From: Prevotella sp. HUN102
GTDB lineage: Bacteria; Bacteroidota; Bacteroidia; Bacteroidales; Bacteroidaceae
Direction: 5' to 3'
NCBI RefSeq assembly: GCF_000688375.1
Contig: NZ_JIAF01000001.1
Span: 434,001 to 498,000 of the forward strand
DNA length: 64,000 nucleotides
Position 1 is the first letter of the stretch, and every line of letters starts with the position of its first letter. Under the pieces are notes generated by a model that was given only the letters and a program-made list of their open reading frames with translations, searched no databases and had not been told where the DNA came from. A program made the position numbers and the translations under genes. Positions 24,450-32,920 of the stretch are shown piece by piece.

Positions 24450-25842
24450 GGTTAAGGCATATATCGACAAAGAAAAACTGCTGAACAAGCAGAAACTCTA
24501 TCTCGTAGGACTATCGGGAGGGACAGACAGCGTGTCCCTTCTCCTGATTTTGCAGCAATTAGGATACAGAATCGAAGCTGCACACTGCAATTTCAATCTG
24601 AGAGGCGAAGAGAGCATAAGGGATGAACAGTTTTGCATCGACTTATGCTCAAAACTCAATATTAAGCTGCACATAATACATTTTGATACAATGTCTTATG
24701 CCGAATTGCATAAAGTAAGTATTGAAATGGCTGCAAGGGAATTGCGCTATAAGTATTTTACAGATTTATCAAGGGATATAGATGCAGAAGGCGTTTGCAT
24801 TGCCCACCACAGAGACGACTCCGTAGAAACCGTTTTTCTTAATCTCGTTCGCGGCACCGGCTTAAAAGGGTTGCAGGGAATCCGTCCGAAGAATGGAAAC
24901 ATCATTCGTCCGTTATTGAATTGTCAGCGTTCGGAACTGGAAGATTACCTGACGGGGCAAGGCGAGAGCTATATTACAGACAGTTCAAACCTGAAAGACG
25001 ATGTGAAACGTAATAAGTTAAGAATAAACATATTACCACAATTACGCGAAATTAATCCTTCAATAGACAAAACGATAGCCCGGATGTCTCAAAACATCAT
25101 CGAGGCAGGCAGGATTATCAATGCTTCTATATCCGGAATACTGCCTTCTCTGCTCCAAGGACAGGCAGAACAAGTTGCCTTCTTTACTCATATATTATAT
25201 AATGTGGAACAGAATGCAAGCCCAGAACAGCGTCCGAAACTTGCCATCTTCGACAAAGAGGTAATAAAAGCATTCCCTTCCAGCGAATATCTGCTTTTCT
25301 TTCTGCTCCAGCCATTCAGATTTAATTCCGTTCAGATACAGGAAGTCAATGCTTCGCTCGACGTTCATTCCGGCAAAAGCTGGACTTCCGACGGCTACGA
25401 ACTGGTTTTGGACAGGGATGCTCTGATATTGTCTGCCACCGATGGAATGCAGAAAGGAAAAACAATGAAATTTCCCGAAACCGGCAAATACGTTTTTTCA
25501 GACGCTCTCACTATCTCCATTGAAGAAAAAACAATCGACAAGTCATTCATAATACCCAAATCCCGGCAGCAGATAGCAGTAGATGCCGACAACATCAACT
25601 TCCCCATCACTTGCCGAACTGTAACAACCGGCGACAGATTTATACCGTTTGGAATGAATGGCTCAAAACTGGTCAGCGACTATCTTACGGATATTAAACT
25701 GAACCTCATCGACAAGCGCAGTCAGTTAGTTCTCGTCGATGCGAGCGAACGGATAGTATGGGTCTTGGGGCTGCGTTCCGACAATCGTTTCAAGATTACT
25801 CCCGAAACAAAAAGAGCCATTTTAATTTCCTTGCAGGCGTGA
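24439..25842 (+). CDS. tilS: tRNA(Ile)-lysidine synthetase
   Basis: 467 residues from the ATG at 24439; a TTG three codons upstream is less likely. The ATP-pyrophosphatase loop GLSGGTDSVSLLLI (SGGxDS motif) is near residue 27, then AAHCNFNLRGEES and CIAHHRDDSVETVFLNL, all standard for TilS. The C-terminal part (SRQQIAVDADNINFPITCR, then TGDRFIPFGMNGSKLVSDYL) is the tRNA-binding domain. It converts the wobble C of the minor tRNA-Ile to lysidine, an essential step for AUA decoding. Coupled to rlmI by overlap. Confidence 0.93.
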   Translation: MLNKVKAYIDKEKLLNKQKLYLVGLSGGTDSVSLLLILQQLGYRIEAAHCNFNLRGEESIRDEQFCIDLCSKLNIKLHIIHFDTMSYAELHKVSIEMAARELRYKYFTDLSRDIDAEGVCIAHHRDDSVETVFLNLVRGTGLKGLQGIRPKNGNIIRPLLNCQRSELEDYLTGQGESYITDSSNLKDDVKRNKLRINILPQLREINPSIDKTIARMSQNIIEAGRIINASISGILPSLLQGQAEQVAFFTHILYNVEQNASPEQRPKLAIFDKEVIKAFPSSEYLLFFLLQPFRFNSVQIQEVNASLDVHSGKSWTSDGYELVLDRDALILSATDGMQKGKTMKFPETGKYVFSDALTISIEEKTIDKSFIIPKSRQQIAVDADNINFPITCRTVTTGDRFIPFGMNGSKLVSDYLTDIKLNLIDKRSQLVLVDASERIVWVLGLRSDNRFKITPETKRAILISLQA

Positions 25843-25918
25843 AACCACGATGAATGCTGCCCAACCGGAATAAGCATCCATTAACAACTGGGAAACAAAA
25901 TCAATTATTAGGAAACAA

Positions 25919-25946
25919 AAAAGGATGCAGTAATCTGCATCCTTTT
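25919..25946 (-). terminator. Terminator for the tRNA transcript, possibly bidirectional
   Basis: AAAAGGATGCAG, TAAT, CTGCATCCTTTT: a 12-bp stem. On the minus strand it is followed by a run of T, just after tRNA-Tyr. Confidence 0.85.
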
Positions 25947-25951
25947 CAGAG

Positions 25952-26033
25952 TGGGTAGTGATGGATTCGAACCACCGAAGCTAGAAGCAGCAGATTTACA
26001 GTCTGCCCCATTTGGCCACTCTGGAAACTACCC
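25952..26033 (-). tRNA. tRNA-Tyr (GUA)
   Basis: 82 bases. The acceptor stem GGGTAGT pairs with ACTACCC, the anticodon loop reads CTGTAAA, there is a long variable arm as in bacterial tRNA-Tyr, and the T-loop is TTCGAAT. The discriminator is A and CCA is not encoded. It follows tRNA-Val by 5 bases on the same strand. Confidence 0.95.
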
Positions 26034-26038
26034 GTCCG

Positions 26039-26113
26039 TGGGCGTTGACGGATTCGAACCGCCGACCCTCTGCTTGTAAGGCAGATGCTCTAAACCAGCT
26101 GAGCTAAACGCCC
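26039..26113 (-). tRNA. tRNA-Val (UAC)
   Basis: 75 bases. The acceptor GGGCGTT pairs with AACGCCC, the D-arm is AGCTCAGCTGG, the anticodon loop is CTTACAA, and the T-loop is TTCGAAT. The discriminator is A and CCA is not encoded. It is first in the tRNA transcript. Confidence 0.96.
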
Positions 26114-26315
26114 TTACTTTTCGTAAGCGAGTGCAAAAGTACATTTATTTTCTTGATTGTGCAAATTATGCGATAAGTTTTTTTACAAAAAAATCTACCC
26201 CATACAAGTATATTCAGGCTAACTTACTGAAGCAATGATAATTCCAAGTTTTTATTCTCGTACCACAATTCATAGTCAAGAGAAATTATATCTCATAGAT
26301 TCAGTACCATCCTAT

Positions 26316-26405
26316 TGTGAATTATCTTGACAAAAGGCTCTCTATAATTCGTATATTTTCGACCAGAGATTTTTATTTTTCAAACATGCGCTGTATTGAT
26401 GTGCA
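26316..26405 (+). repeat. Dispersed 90-bp repeat, copy 1
   Basis: Begins TGTGAATTATCTTGACAAAA and ends GATGTGCA. It aligns without gaps to copy 2 (44222-44311, minus) and copy 3 (55780-55869). The internal dyad around AATTCGT is decayed in this copy. Confidence 0.85.
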
Positions 26406-26547
26406 TAAATAATTCTATGAATATCAACCGAATAGGGCTATGAAACTTAAATTTGTGCAGAAAAATTACGCTGATAAGTTCTTAAATCAACCAATAAAAC
26501 AGAATTATACAACACATTTTAGGGTGCATTCAACGTATATTTGCATT

Positions 26548-26588
26548 CCATTCTTGCGACAAACACATTGCATTTATCGCAAGAATGG
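26548..26588. repeat. Inverted repeat of the ATTCTTGCGA family
   Basis: A perfect 12-bp inverted repeat (26548-26559 and 26577-26588) with a 17-base spacer. Relatives of the arm occur at 30983, 31366, 44040, 51497-51573, 56034 and 59700-59780, always outside or at the edge of genes. Confidence 0.85.
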
Positions 26589-26970
26589 AAAATGTTCTTC
26601 ACGAAATTGCATTGAAATACTCCGTTTTTCCATTTCCATCCAACCGAATTAGGCTTTTATTTCTCTATTTTGAAGAAAAAAAACATCGTTTTTTGAGTAA
26701 TATTTCTTGATAGAATCATCCGATGGAATCACAAAAACAAGTGCGAATAATCAATGAAATCATTTTAGATTCTGATAATTTTCAAACGCCCTCCCACCCC
26801 ATTTTCAATTTCCATTTTCCGTCGTCAATTTGGCTCTTAATGACTTTCTGATGCCGTTATCAGCTACAAATCTACACATTATTTGAAATTTGGGCGATTT
26901 TTCTTGCATTTCTTATTTAGTTTTTATACCTTTGTAGAACTATTCCATTAAAAATCTAAATTTATCATAT

Positions 26971-28725
26971 ATGTACAAAAATCTACTTAAAACAGCATTG
27001 GTCGTATTGGCTCTTGCAACAAGCATTTCGGCGCAAGCCATCGACAGACAGCATTTAGCTAAATATGCTGCCCAACTTAAAGGTTTAAAGAAAGCCGACT
27101 TGAAAACAAAAATCCACGAAATTATCGGTAATCCTAACACATTAAAGTATGGTGGAAAAGGAAAAGGAACGTGGTGGGGTTTTTATCGTACCGACCGTAT
27201 TGCAGAAACAAATGAATGTCGTAACCGATACAGCGACAAGAAATTCTACTTTACAGGGAATTATGAAACAAGTGGAGCGTCAATTAAAGGTATGAATATT
27301 GAGCACTCTTTTCCAAAAAGTTGGTGGGGGAAAGAAGAAAACGATGCCTATAAAGACCTTCATCATCTTTATCCTTCAGACTCAAAGGTAAACAGTGCCA
27401 AAGGAAACTTGCCAATGGGTAAGGTTAAAGGCTCTGATGGCTCAACTGAAAAGATAGGTAACAGCGAGGGTACGCCAAGTAGTTTTCGCGTATTCGAACC
27501 TGCAAATATTTACAAAGGCGACTTCAGTCGTACTTATATGTATATGTGTACGGCATATCAGAATTTAACTTGGAAAGGGGATAATGGTTTACGTGAGTTG
27601 GAAAATAACAAATGGCCTACTCTTCAGGAATGGGCTTATAAACTCTATTTACAATGGGTAAGAACTGACCTTGTAGACCAAATAGAAGTAGAGCGCAACA
27701 ATGCCGTTGCAGAGATTCAGGGCAACCGAAACCTCTTTATTGACTATCCTTATTTGGCAGAATATGTTTGGGGAGACAGCGTTGATGTAGCGTTCGACCC
27801 TTATACTTCAATCACAACAGCAGCAGACGACAGCCGTTATGGCAATCAGGTTGCTCCGAAGGTGGCCACTCCAACATTCTCTGAACCCGAAGGTACATTC
27901 CTTGCTCCGTTCAACCTGACGCTTTCTTGCGCTACGGAAGGTGCAACCATCTATTACACAACCGACGGAAGCACTCCATCTGCTGCAAGCACAAAGTATG
28001 AAAGTCCTGTAACTGTCAGCCAGACAACCACCGTGAAGGCTATTGCTATCAACGGTGCCGACCAAAGTGCAGTAGCATCCGCTATCTATACATTTGCGTC
28101 TTCAGCAGGTTCTTGCTACTTCGTTAAACTTAGTGGACAGCCAACTACGGGCAAGAAGTATCTCATCGTTGCAAACAATGGTGGCACACTCAAGGCTGCT
28201 AAGCGCGCAACTCCGAAGAGTGGCAAGAATTACTCATATCTTTACGAACAGGATGTAAATGAAATACAAGGCGTAATCATCCGTTCCGACTACGAACTTG
28301 CCTACACATTCGAGGCAAGTGGCAGTGGATTCACTATCAAGGACAATGCAGACAATTATTATTCTCACCAGAGTAATTTCAAGACATTCACTATAACAAC
28401 AGATGCTTCAAATGCAGATGTATGGAATGTTAGTATGAATGCAGACGGAACATTCAAGATTACGGCTTCAAACGACGGACATCTCATTCTGTATTCGCCA
28501 CAATACAAGTCTTTCGGACAGTATGCGAATGCTGATGCAGCCAACCTCTACCCTATTCTCTACGAAGAAACAACCTACGAAGTTGCAGGAATAGAGGATA
28601 TTCAGACAGAAGCAGCAGCGGGAGACGGCAAGATTTACAATCTTCAGGGCGTACAGATGCCAAGCAAGAATAGCTTGCAGCCGGGCATCTATATCCTCAA
28701 CGGCAAGAAATTTATCGTAAAGTAA
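26971..28725 (+). CDS. Secreted endonuclease I family nuclease
   Basis: 584 residues with a signal peptide (LKTALVVLALATSISAQA). Residues 60-260 are an EndA/endonuclease I domain: MNIEHSFPKSWWG carries the catalytic His, and DLHHLYPSDSKVNSAKGNLP the metal-binding region. Residues 300-370 match a chitobiase/beta-hexosaminidase C-terminal-like repeat (ATIYYTTDGSTPSAAS). The end, GKIYNLQGVQMPSKNSLQPG then IYILNGKKFIVK, is a type IX secretion-type tail, so the enzyme is probably surface-exposed or released and degrades environmental DNA. It has its own promoter and terminator. Confidence 0.88.
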   Translation: MYKNLLKTALVVLALATSISAQAIDRQHLAKYAAQLKGLKKADLKTKIHEIIGNPNTLKYGGKGKGTWWGFYRTDRIAETNECRNRYSDKKFYFTGNYETSGASIKGMNIEHSFPKSWWGKEENDAYKDLHHLYPSDSKVNSAKGNLPMGKVKGSDGSTEKIGNSEGTPSSFRVFEPANIYKGDFSRTYMYMCTAYQNLTWKGDNGLRELENNKWPTLQEWAYKLYLQWVRTDLVDQIEVERNNAVAEIQGNRNLFIDYPYLAEYVWGDSVDVAFDPYTSITTAADDSRYGNQVAPKVATPTFSEPEGTFLAPFNLTLSCATEGATIYYTTDGSTPSAASTKYESPVTVSQTTTVKAIAINGADQSAVASAIYTFASSAGSCYFVKLSGQPTTGKKYLIVANNGGTLKAAKRATPKSGKNYSYLYEQDVNEIQGVIIRSDYELAYTFEASGSGFTIKDNADNYYSHQSNFKTFTITTDASNADVWNVSMNADGTFKITASNDGHLILYSPQYKSFGQYANADAANLYPILYEETTYEVAGIEDIQTEAAAGDGKIYNLQGVQMPSKNSLQPGIYILNGKKFIVK

Positions 28726-28781
28726 GCACTCGCCCTAAAACATATCCGGAATGAAATAGGTTTCGGATAGCAGACAATATT

Positions 28782-28824
28782 AAAGCTGACAGTTTGCAAC
28801 ATTTCGTTGCCAACTGTCAGCTTT
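28782..28824 (+). terminator. Rho-independent terminator after the nuclease gene
   Basis: AAAGCTGACAGTTTGCAAC pairs with GTTGCCAACTGTCAGCTTTT (one mismatch), followed by CTTTTATTTTC. Confidence 0.9.
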
Positions 28825-28952
28825 TCTTTTATTTTCTTTGTTATATGAAAACTTTTATATACTTTTGTTCCCCAAATTAACTTGCTCATATAGAAAAACA
28901 AACTGTCATATTAGATGATTGCCCACATTCAAATGGCAGAAAAACTGGAATA

Positions 28953-29999
28953 ATGAAACGGCTATTATTACATATCGCTCTCTGTCTTGCGTGCCTGACA
29001 GCGTCAGCTCAAGCATTGCAGACCTATCTGCCCAACTTCAAGAAAGGTCAGAAGGTACATTATGAATACACCTATACCACTACAAGTACCAATACCAACG
29101 ACGGAAGCGTGAACAACGACGTGAACGCCTACCCTCTCTTTCAGGCTGACAATATGAACAGCATCTACCAGCGTGCCGTTCCCGGCGAAGTATATACAAA
29201 TAAATTCTCGCTGAACGTACTGGAGGCAACTCCCTACACCTATACTTTTGAACTCGATATTGAGGAATCCAGCAACATTCTGAGCGTGGCAAGCCAAGAG
29301 CCTGACGTACTGATGCTGAAGATTATAGGCCAATCGCTGAAGAAAGTGAAGCCTGTCATCACTTTTCCGCGCGATATGAGCAGTTTCCTCATCAACAACA
29401 AGCGTGAAATCATCGCACAGTTCGGCGAAGACCTATGGACTTATATGATAAAAGACCAGCAGTATTCGCAGCAACTGGAGGACGAAATGCCCGATAAGGA
29501 CGAAATGATCAACCAACTGACGACGGAACTCAACAAGGGAAACGAGCTATACGATGACCTTAATATTCTTTGTCCCGGCTTCAATGCTCTCACACAGGCT
29601 TACTGCCAACCGTTCGCAATCGGCAGTTTTGAGGCAGGTCAGCCACTCAATGGCTATAACCGTGATGACGTTTATGAGAAGCAGAGCGCAGCAATCGGCA
29701 GCGACGGCGCGCTGAACTTCAACAACACCGTGGAGTTTTTCCGTTATATGAACGACAACACCGAGCCAAACGAATATTCATCTATCGACAAGAAGAAAAA
29801 CAAGACACCCGAAGACAATATTCACAGCTACGAAACATACCCTCCCACGGCTGCAACGGCAAACGACGTGCGATGCAGCGTGCAGATTGAAATGAAGAGC
29901 AGCGCCGATACTTGGATGGAACTCTACCGTGTTGCGTCCATTGCCGACTTCCGTTCGTCTATATGGGTAGGAAGGGAACATCTGAAACGCATCGGGTAA
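28953..29999 (+). CDS. Secreted protein of unknown function, paralogue 1
   Basis: 348 residues with a signal peptide (LLLHIALCLACLTASAQA). It shares a plan with the next gene: YLPNFKKGQKVHYEYTY at the start, then SLNVLEATPYTYTFELDIE, a middle with KPVITFPRDMSSFLINNKRE, and LCPGFNALTQAYCQPF. No known domain or catalytic motif is recognised; there are no membrane segments after the signal, so periplasmic or secreted. It may be restricted to Prevotella and relatives. There is no terminator between it and its paralogue 100 bases downstream. Confidence 0.65.
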   Translation: MKRLLLHIALCLACLTASAQALQTYLPNFKKGQKVHYEYTYTTTSTNTNDGSVNNDVNAYPLFQADNMNSIYQRAVPGEVYTNKFSLNVLEATPYTYTFELDIEESSNILSVASQEPDVLMLKIIGQSLKKVKPVITFPRDMSSFLINNKREIIAQFGEDLWTYMIKDQQYSQQLEDEMPDKDEMINQLTTELNKGNELYDDLNILCPGFNALTQAYCQPFAIGSFEAGQPLNGYNRDDVYEKQSAAIGSDGALNFNNTVEFFRYMNDNTEPNEYSSIDKKKNKTPEDNIHSYETYPPTAATANDVRCSVQIEMKSSADTWMELYRVASIADFRSSIWVGREHLKRIG

Positions 30000-30098
30000 T
30001 CGACAGAAAGCCGATTACCACCCTCTCATCGAGCCACTTGCCAGTCATAAACGGCGCAGGCTGCACTAACATTCCTACATAAATTAACCTAAGATTGT

Positions 30099-31076
30099 AT
30101 GAAAAGATTATTATTTGCATTCATCACAGCATTGTTCTGCCTGAATGCAGCCGCACAGCAACAGCACTACAAGCCCCGCTTCAAGGTGGGCGACACAGCC
30201 ATCTACCATTACGAACGTAAACAGAGCAAACAGGAGAAGTCCGGCCTCAATCCGGATATGCACTACCGAAGTCTTGACAGCCAATGGAGTGCTTTCACCC
30301 AATACTTAGATGGTTTGTACTCTCACAATATATCTCAGGACATTAAGCTCACGGTGCTCGAAGTTACTCCCTACACAACAACCTTTCAACTGGAAATGCT
30401 GAACACCTTGGACGCAAGTCTCGACAGCACAGAGCAAGAAATAATGAGCATTCTAACCTCTACGCTCAGCCGCAACAAGCCTATTCTCACCTATTCCTCG
30501 AGACTTGGCAGCTATCTTTGGGCAAACAAAGCTGCATCTATAAGGGAAATTGCACTTGCAGCGAAAGCCAACGACCCGGAAATAGAAGAAACAATTGAAG
30601 AAATCATTGCAATGTATGAAAGTCTGTCTGAACAATTTGACCTCTTAGACCTGTTCTGCCCGGCTCTCGAAATGTTTTCAAGAGCCTATCAGACTTCTTT
30701 CGTTGAGGGAAAACACACCGAAGGCAAAGAGCTTTCGGGCAGTATAAAGGATGCCTGTTTCGCGCAGGAAGCAAGCCTAAGCAAGAAAAACGAGCTGAAC
30801 TTCACGAGCAATATCAAGGCCTATCTGCGATATGTGGAGTACATAAACGAAGACGACCTGTATGAAACGGATAATGAAAGCGACAATGAATACGGAGTGA
30901 ACCCGAAATATCTGCGACTTGGGAATGTAGATTATCGGACAGACCCGGGCTGTTTGCCCACGCATTACACGCCATTCGTTTCCATTCTTCGCAAGAATGC
31001 AGTGCGCTTCTGCAAGCAAATCAATCACAAACCAACAAGCTCTCGCCGTTGTTGGAGACAGGATTTCCATACATAG
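30099..31076 (+). CDS. Secreted protein of unknown function, paralogue 2, odd C-terminus
   Basis: 325 residues with a signal peptide (LLFAFITALFCLNAAAQ). It matches paralogue 1 in HYKPRFKVGDTAIYHYE, KLTVLEVTPYTTTFQLEM, KPILTYSSRLGSYLWANK and LFCPALEMFSRAYQTSF. From about residue 280 (base 30940) the similarity ends and the frame runs over a CATTCTTCGCAAGAATG repeat, giving RKNAVRFCKQINHKPTSSRR, which looks like non-coding DNA read through. The original 3' end may have been lost by frameshift or replaced. Probably exported; function unknown. Confidence 0.6.
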   Translation: MKRLLFAFITALFCLNAAAQQQHYKPRFKVGDTAIYHYERKQSKQEKSGLNPDMHYRSLDSQWSAFTQYLDGLYSHNISQDIKLTVLEVTPYTTTFQLEMLNTLDASLDSTEQEIMSILTSTLSRNKPILTYSSRLGSYLWANKAASIREIALAAKANDPEIEETIEEIIAMYESLSEQFDLLDLFCPALEMFSRAYQTSFVEGKHTEGKELSGSIKDACFAQEASLSKKNELNFTSNIKAYLRYVEYINEDDLYETDNESDNEYGVNPKYLRLGNVDYRTDPGCLPTHYTPFVSILRKNAVRFCKQINHKPTSSRRCWRQDFHT

Positions 31077-31642
31077 TAAGCCATAAATTTGCATCATTGT
31101 AAAGATCAGTCGATTATTATGGTATACCGATCCCTCAAAAGGGTCGAGGGTTTCAAGCGGAAGGGTCGAGGGTTTTGAGCAAAAAGGTCGAGGGTTTTGA
31201 GCGGAAAGGTCGAGGGTTTTCTTGAAAACCCACGACCTTTTTCGCGTATTTGCACCGAAGACACAGAAAAAACCGCCGGAGGGTACAGGCTCCCGACCTC
31301 CACACGGCAACCCACCGTGGAGCACCTAAACAGAAGAATGGATTTCTTTTTCCGCACACTTGCAATTCATTCTTGCGAAGATTGAAATTTCAAAAAGAAC
31401 AAACTCTGGCTGATAATTCGCCATTTTATGGAACATTAGGCAGTAAAATGAGGATGGAGAAACAGCGACAAAGCCTGAAAGATGGAGTATAACAACTATT
31501 AATATGCATTATTTGTGCAGTTGAGCCGAAATATCTAACTTTGCACACATTATATAATAAATCGGAATCGGATGCAGGAACATCAGCGTCAGCATTGGAA
31601 AATCTGATTTCCGAAAGGCAAACTACACGAAAATTCATCATT
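31077..31642. other. Gap with tandem repeats and a promoter
   Basis: 566 bases. It contains four 22-bp tandem units and a terminator-like hairpin (31139-31245), an ATTCTTGCGAAG motif at 31366-31377, and the promoter TTTG (31512) with TAACTTTG (31536-31543) for the DUF4230 pair. Open frames on both strands across the 22-bp repeats are artefacts of the repeat. Confidence 0.7.
31139..31245. repeat. Four 22-bp tandem repeats ending in a hairpin
   Basis: Units at 31139, 31161, 31183 and 31205 share the core GGTCGAGGGTTT. The last unit pairs with AAAACCCACGACCTTT downstream, forming a stem of about 15 bp with loop CTTG and a following T run, so the array may end in a working terminator for the gene upstream. 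Confidence 0.9.
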
Positions 31643-32317
31643 ATGAAACGAATCATTCCCATACTGATATTGTCCGTGCTGCTCGGAGCTTCGTGCTCAA
31701 AGGACAAGAACGCACCGACGGACGAAACGCCCGCAGACACATTGGCACTACTGATTACGGGCATTCAGAAATGCTCCAAGCTATATGCCACCGAGTGCCA
31801 CGTACACAAGATTATCACGCACAAGGACAAGGTGAAATCGAACTTCACAATTCTGAATCAGGAGATAAGCCTTGACGTGCCCGTAGGCGTGCGCAAGATA
31901 GCCATTCCCATTGATGCCGTTCTGAAGGCTTACGTGAATTTCGACGGTTTCAGCGAGAAGAACGTGCAGCGCAACGGCGAAAAAATTATGATAACGCTTC
32001 CCGATCCGGAAATCGTGCTGACAAGTACCAAGGTAAACCACGCCGAAATGAAGCAGTATGTGCCGCTTCTGCGCGGGAATTTCTCCGACGAGGAAATGGC
32101 AGGCTACATCAATGAAGGCCGGCAGGCCATCGTCAAGGCGATACCCGAACTCGGCTTGATAGAGAATGCACGCAAGAGTGCGGCAAGTCAGCTCGTCCCT
32201 ATGATAATGGCGTTGGGCTACGCCGACAAGAACATCACGATAGCTTTCCGCAAAAACTTTACCGATAGCGATTTACGCACCATCATTGACAAATCAACAG
32301 TAGAAAATAATGAATAG
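31643..32317 (+). CDS. DUF4230 lipoprotein
   Basis: 224 residues from the ATG at 31643; the promoter TAACTTTG at 31536-31543 rules out the longer upstream frame. The lipobox LGASC puts the lipid at about Cys18. The body (LYATECHVHKIITHKDKV and IAIPIDAVLKAYVNFDGFSE) fits the DUF4230 family: secreted or anchored proteins that follow a strand-rich pattern, of unknown function. Its end overlaps the next gene, a paralogue of the same family, by 8 bases, so the two may form a complex. Confidence 0.75.
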   Translation: MKRIIPILILSVLLGASCSKDKNAPTDETPADTLALLITGIQKCSKLYATECHVHKIITHKDKVKSNFTILNQEISLDVPVGVRKIAIPIDAVLKAYVNFDGFSEKNVQRNGEKIMITLPDPEIVLTSTKVNHAEMKQYVPLLRGNFSDEEMAGYINEGRQAIVKAIPELGLIENARKSAASQLVPMIMALGYADKNITIAFRKNFTDSDLRTIIDKSTVENNE

Positions 32318-32915
32318 ATTTTTCGACGGATTACTGAGATTCATCCAAGGAATCAGCAAGACTGTATGGGTCGGTGTCATCGCTGTCGTCCTCCTTGCAG
32401 TCGGTATCTTCTGTTTCTTTCCGTGTAAGGAAAAGCCGAAAACGGTCAATCCCATACAGATTCAGAGCATAAAGGACATAGGACAGTGGGAATTTCTCTC
32501 CATCAGCAACGAGGAACTCGTGGACACCGTTTCCAAGAATATGTTCGGCGACGACGAACTGGCAAGGATATACTACGGCACCGTGCGCATAGGGATAGAC
32601 CTGAAACAGGCAAAGCCGAAGTGGATACGCACCGAGGGCGACTCGGTGGTTACGGCCACGCTCCCACCCGTCGGGCTGCTCGACCGCGATTTCATCGACG
32701 AAACCCGCACAAAACCCTTCTATGAGGATGGAAAATGGACTCCGGAAGACCGCGAAAGCCTCTACAACAAGGCGTACAGGAAGATGATTGCGCGCTGCCT
32801 GACAAAAGAGAACATAGCAACAGCCGAACAGAATGCCCGCCAACAGTTCACGCAACTGTTCAAGGCAATGGGCTTTGCCAAAGTGAATATAGAATTTGAG
32901 AAGGAAAAGAAATAA
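32310..32915 (+). CDS. DUF4230 membrane-anchored protein
   Basis: 201 residues with one N-terminal membrane helix (VWVGVIAVVLLAVGIFCFF) not followed by a cleavage site, so anchored in the inner membrane with the body in the periplasm. The body shows the DUF4230 plan: IGQWEFLSISNEELVDT, YYGTVRIGIDLKQAK and ATLPPVGLLDRDFIDE. Overlap with the lipoprotein gene and shared family suggest a heteromeric partner. Six bases follow before the MATE exporter gene. Confidence 0.75.
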   Translation: MNRFFDGLLRFIQGISKTVWVGVIAVVLLAVGIFCFFPCKEKPKTVNPIQIQSIKDIGQWEFLSISNEELVDTVSKNMFGDDELARIYYGTVRIGIDLKQAKPKWIRTEGDSVVTATLPPVGLLDRDFIDETRTKPFYEDGKWTPEDRESLYNKAYRKMIARCLTKENIATAEQNARQQFTQLFKAMGFAKVNIEFEKEKK

Positions 32916-32920
32916 TAAAA

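Larger units (their letters stand above)
26114..26970. other. Long gap with a 90-bp repeat, an inverted repeat and a promoter
   Basis: 857 bases between the tRNAs and a secreted nuclease, very A/T-rich. It holds copy 1 of the 90-bp dispersed repeat (26316-26405), the 12-bp inverted repeat CCATTCTTGCGA/TCGCAAGAATGG (26548-26588), and the nuclease promoter (TTG at 26904, TACCTTTG at 26927-26934). A 70-codon open frame at 26440-26652 overlaps the inverted repeat and looks like chance. I see no gene. Confidence 0.7.

Noticed and set aside
25952..26113. tRNA genes as integration target
   Set aside because: Flanking DNA shows no duplicated 3' tRNA end and no integrase; the accessory region lies 9 kb away.
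26440..26652. 70-codon open frame in the tRNA-nuclease gap
   Set aside because: It overlaps an inverted repeat, has no ribosome-binding site or family, and the region is A/T-rich.
31139..31226. CRISPR array
   Set aside because: The repeats are directly adjacent with no spacers and no cas genes are present.
31106..31365. Pro/Lys/Ser-rich frames across the 22-bp repeats
   Set aside because: They arise from reading a 22-bp tandem array in three frames; no start signal or conservation can be claimed.
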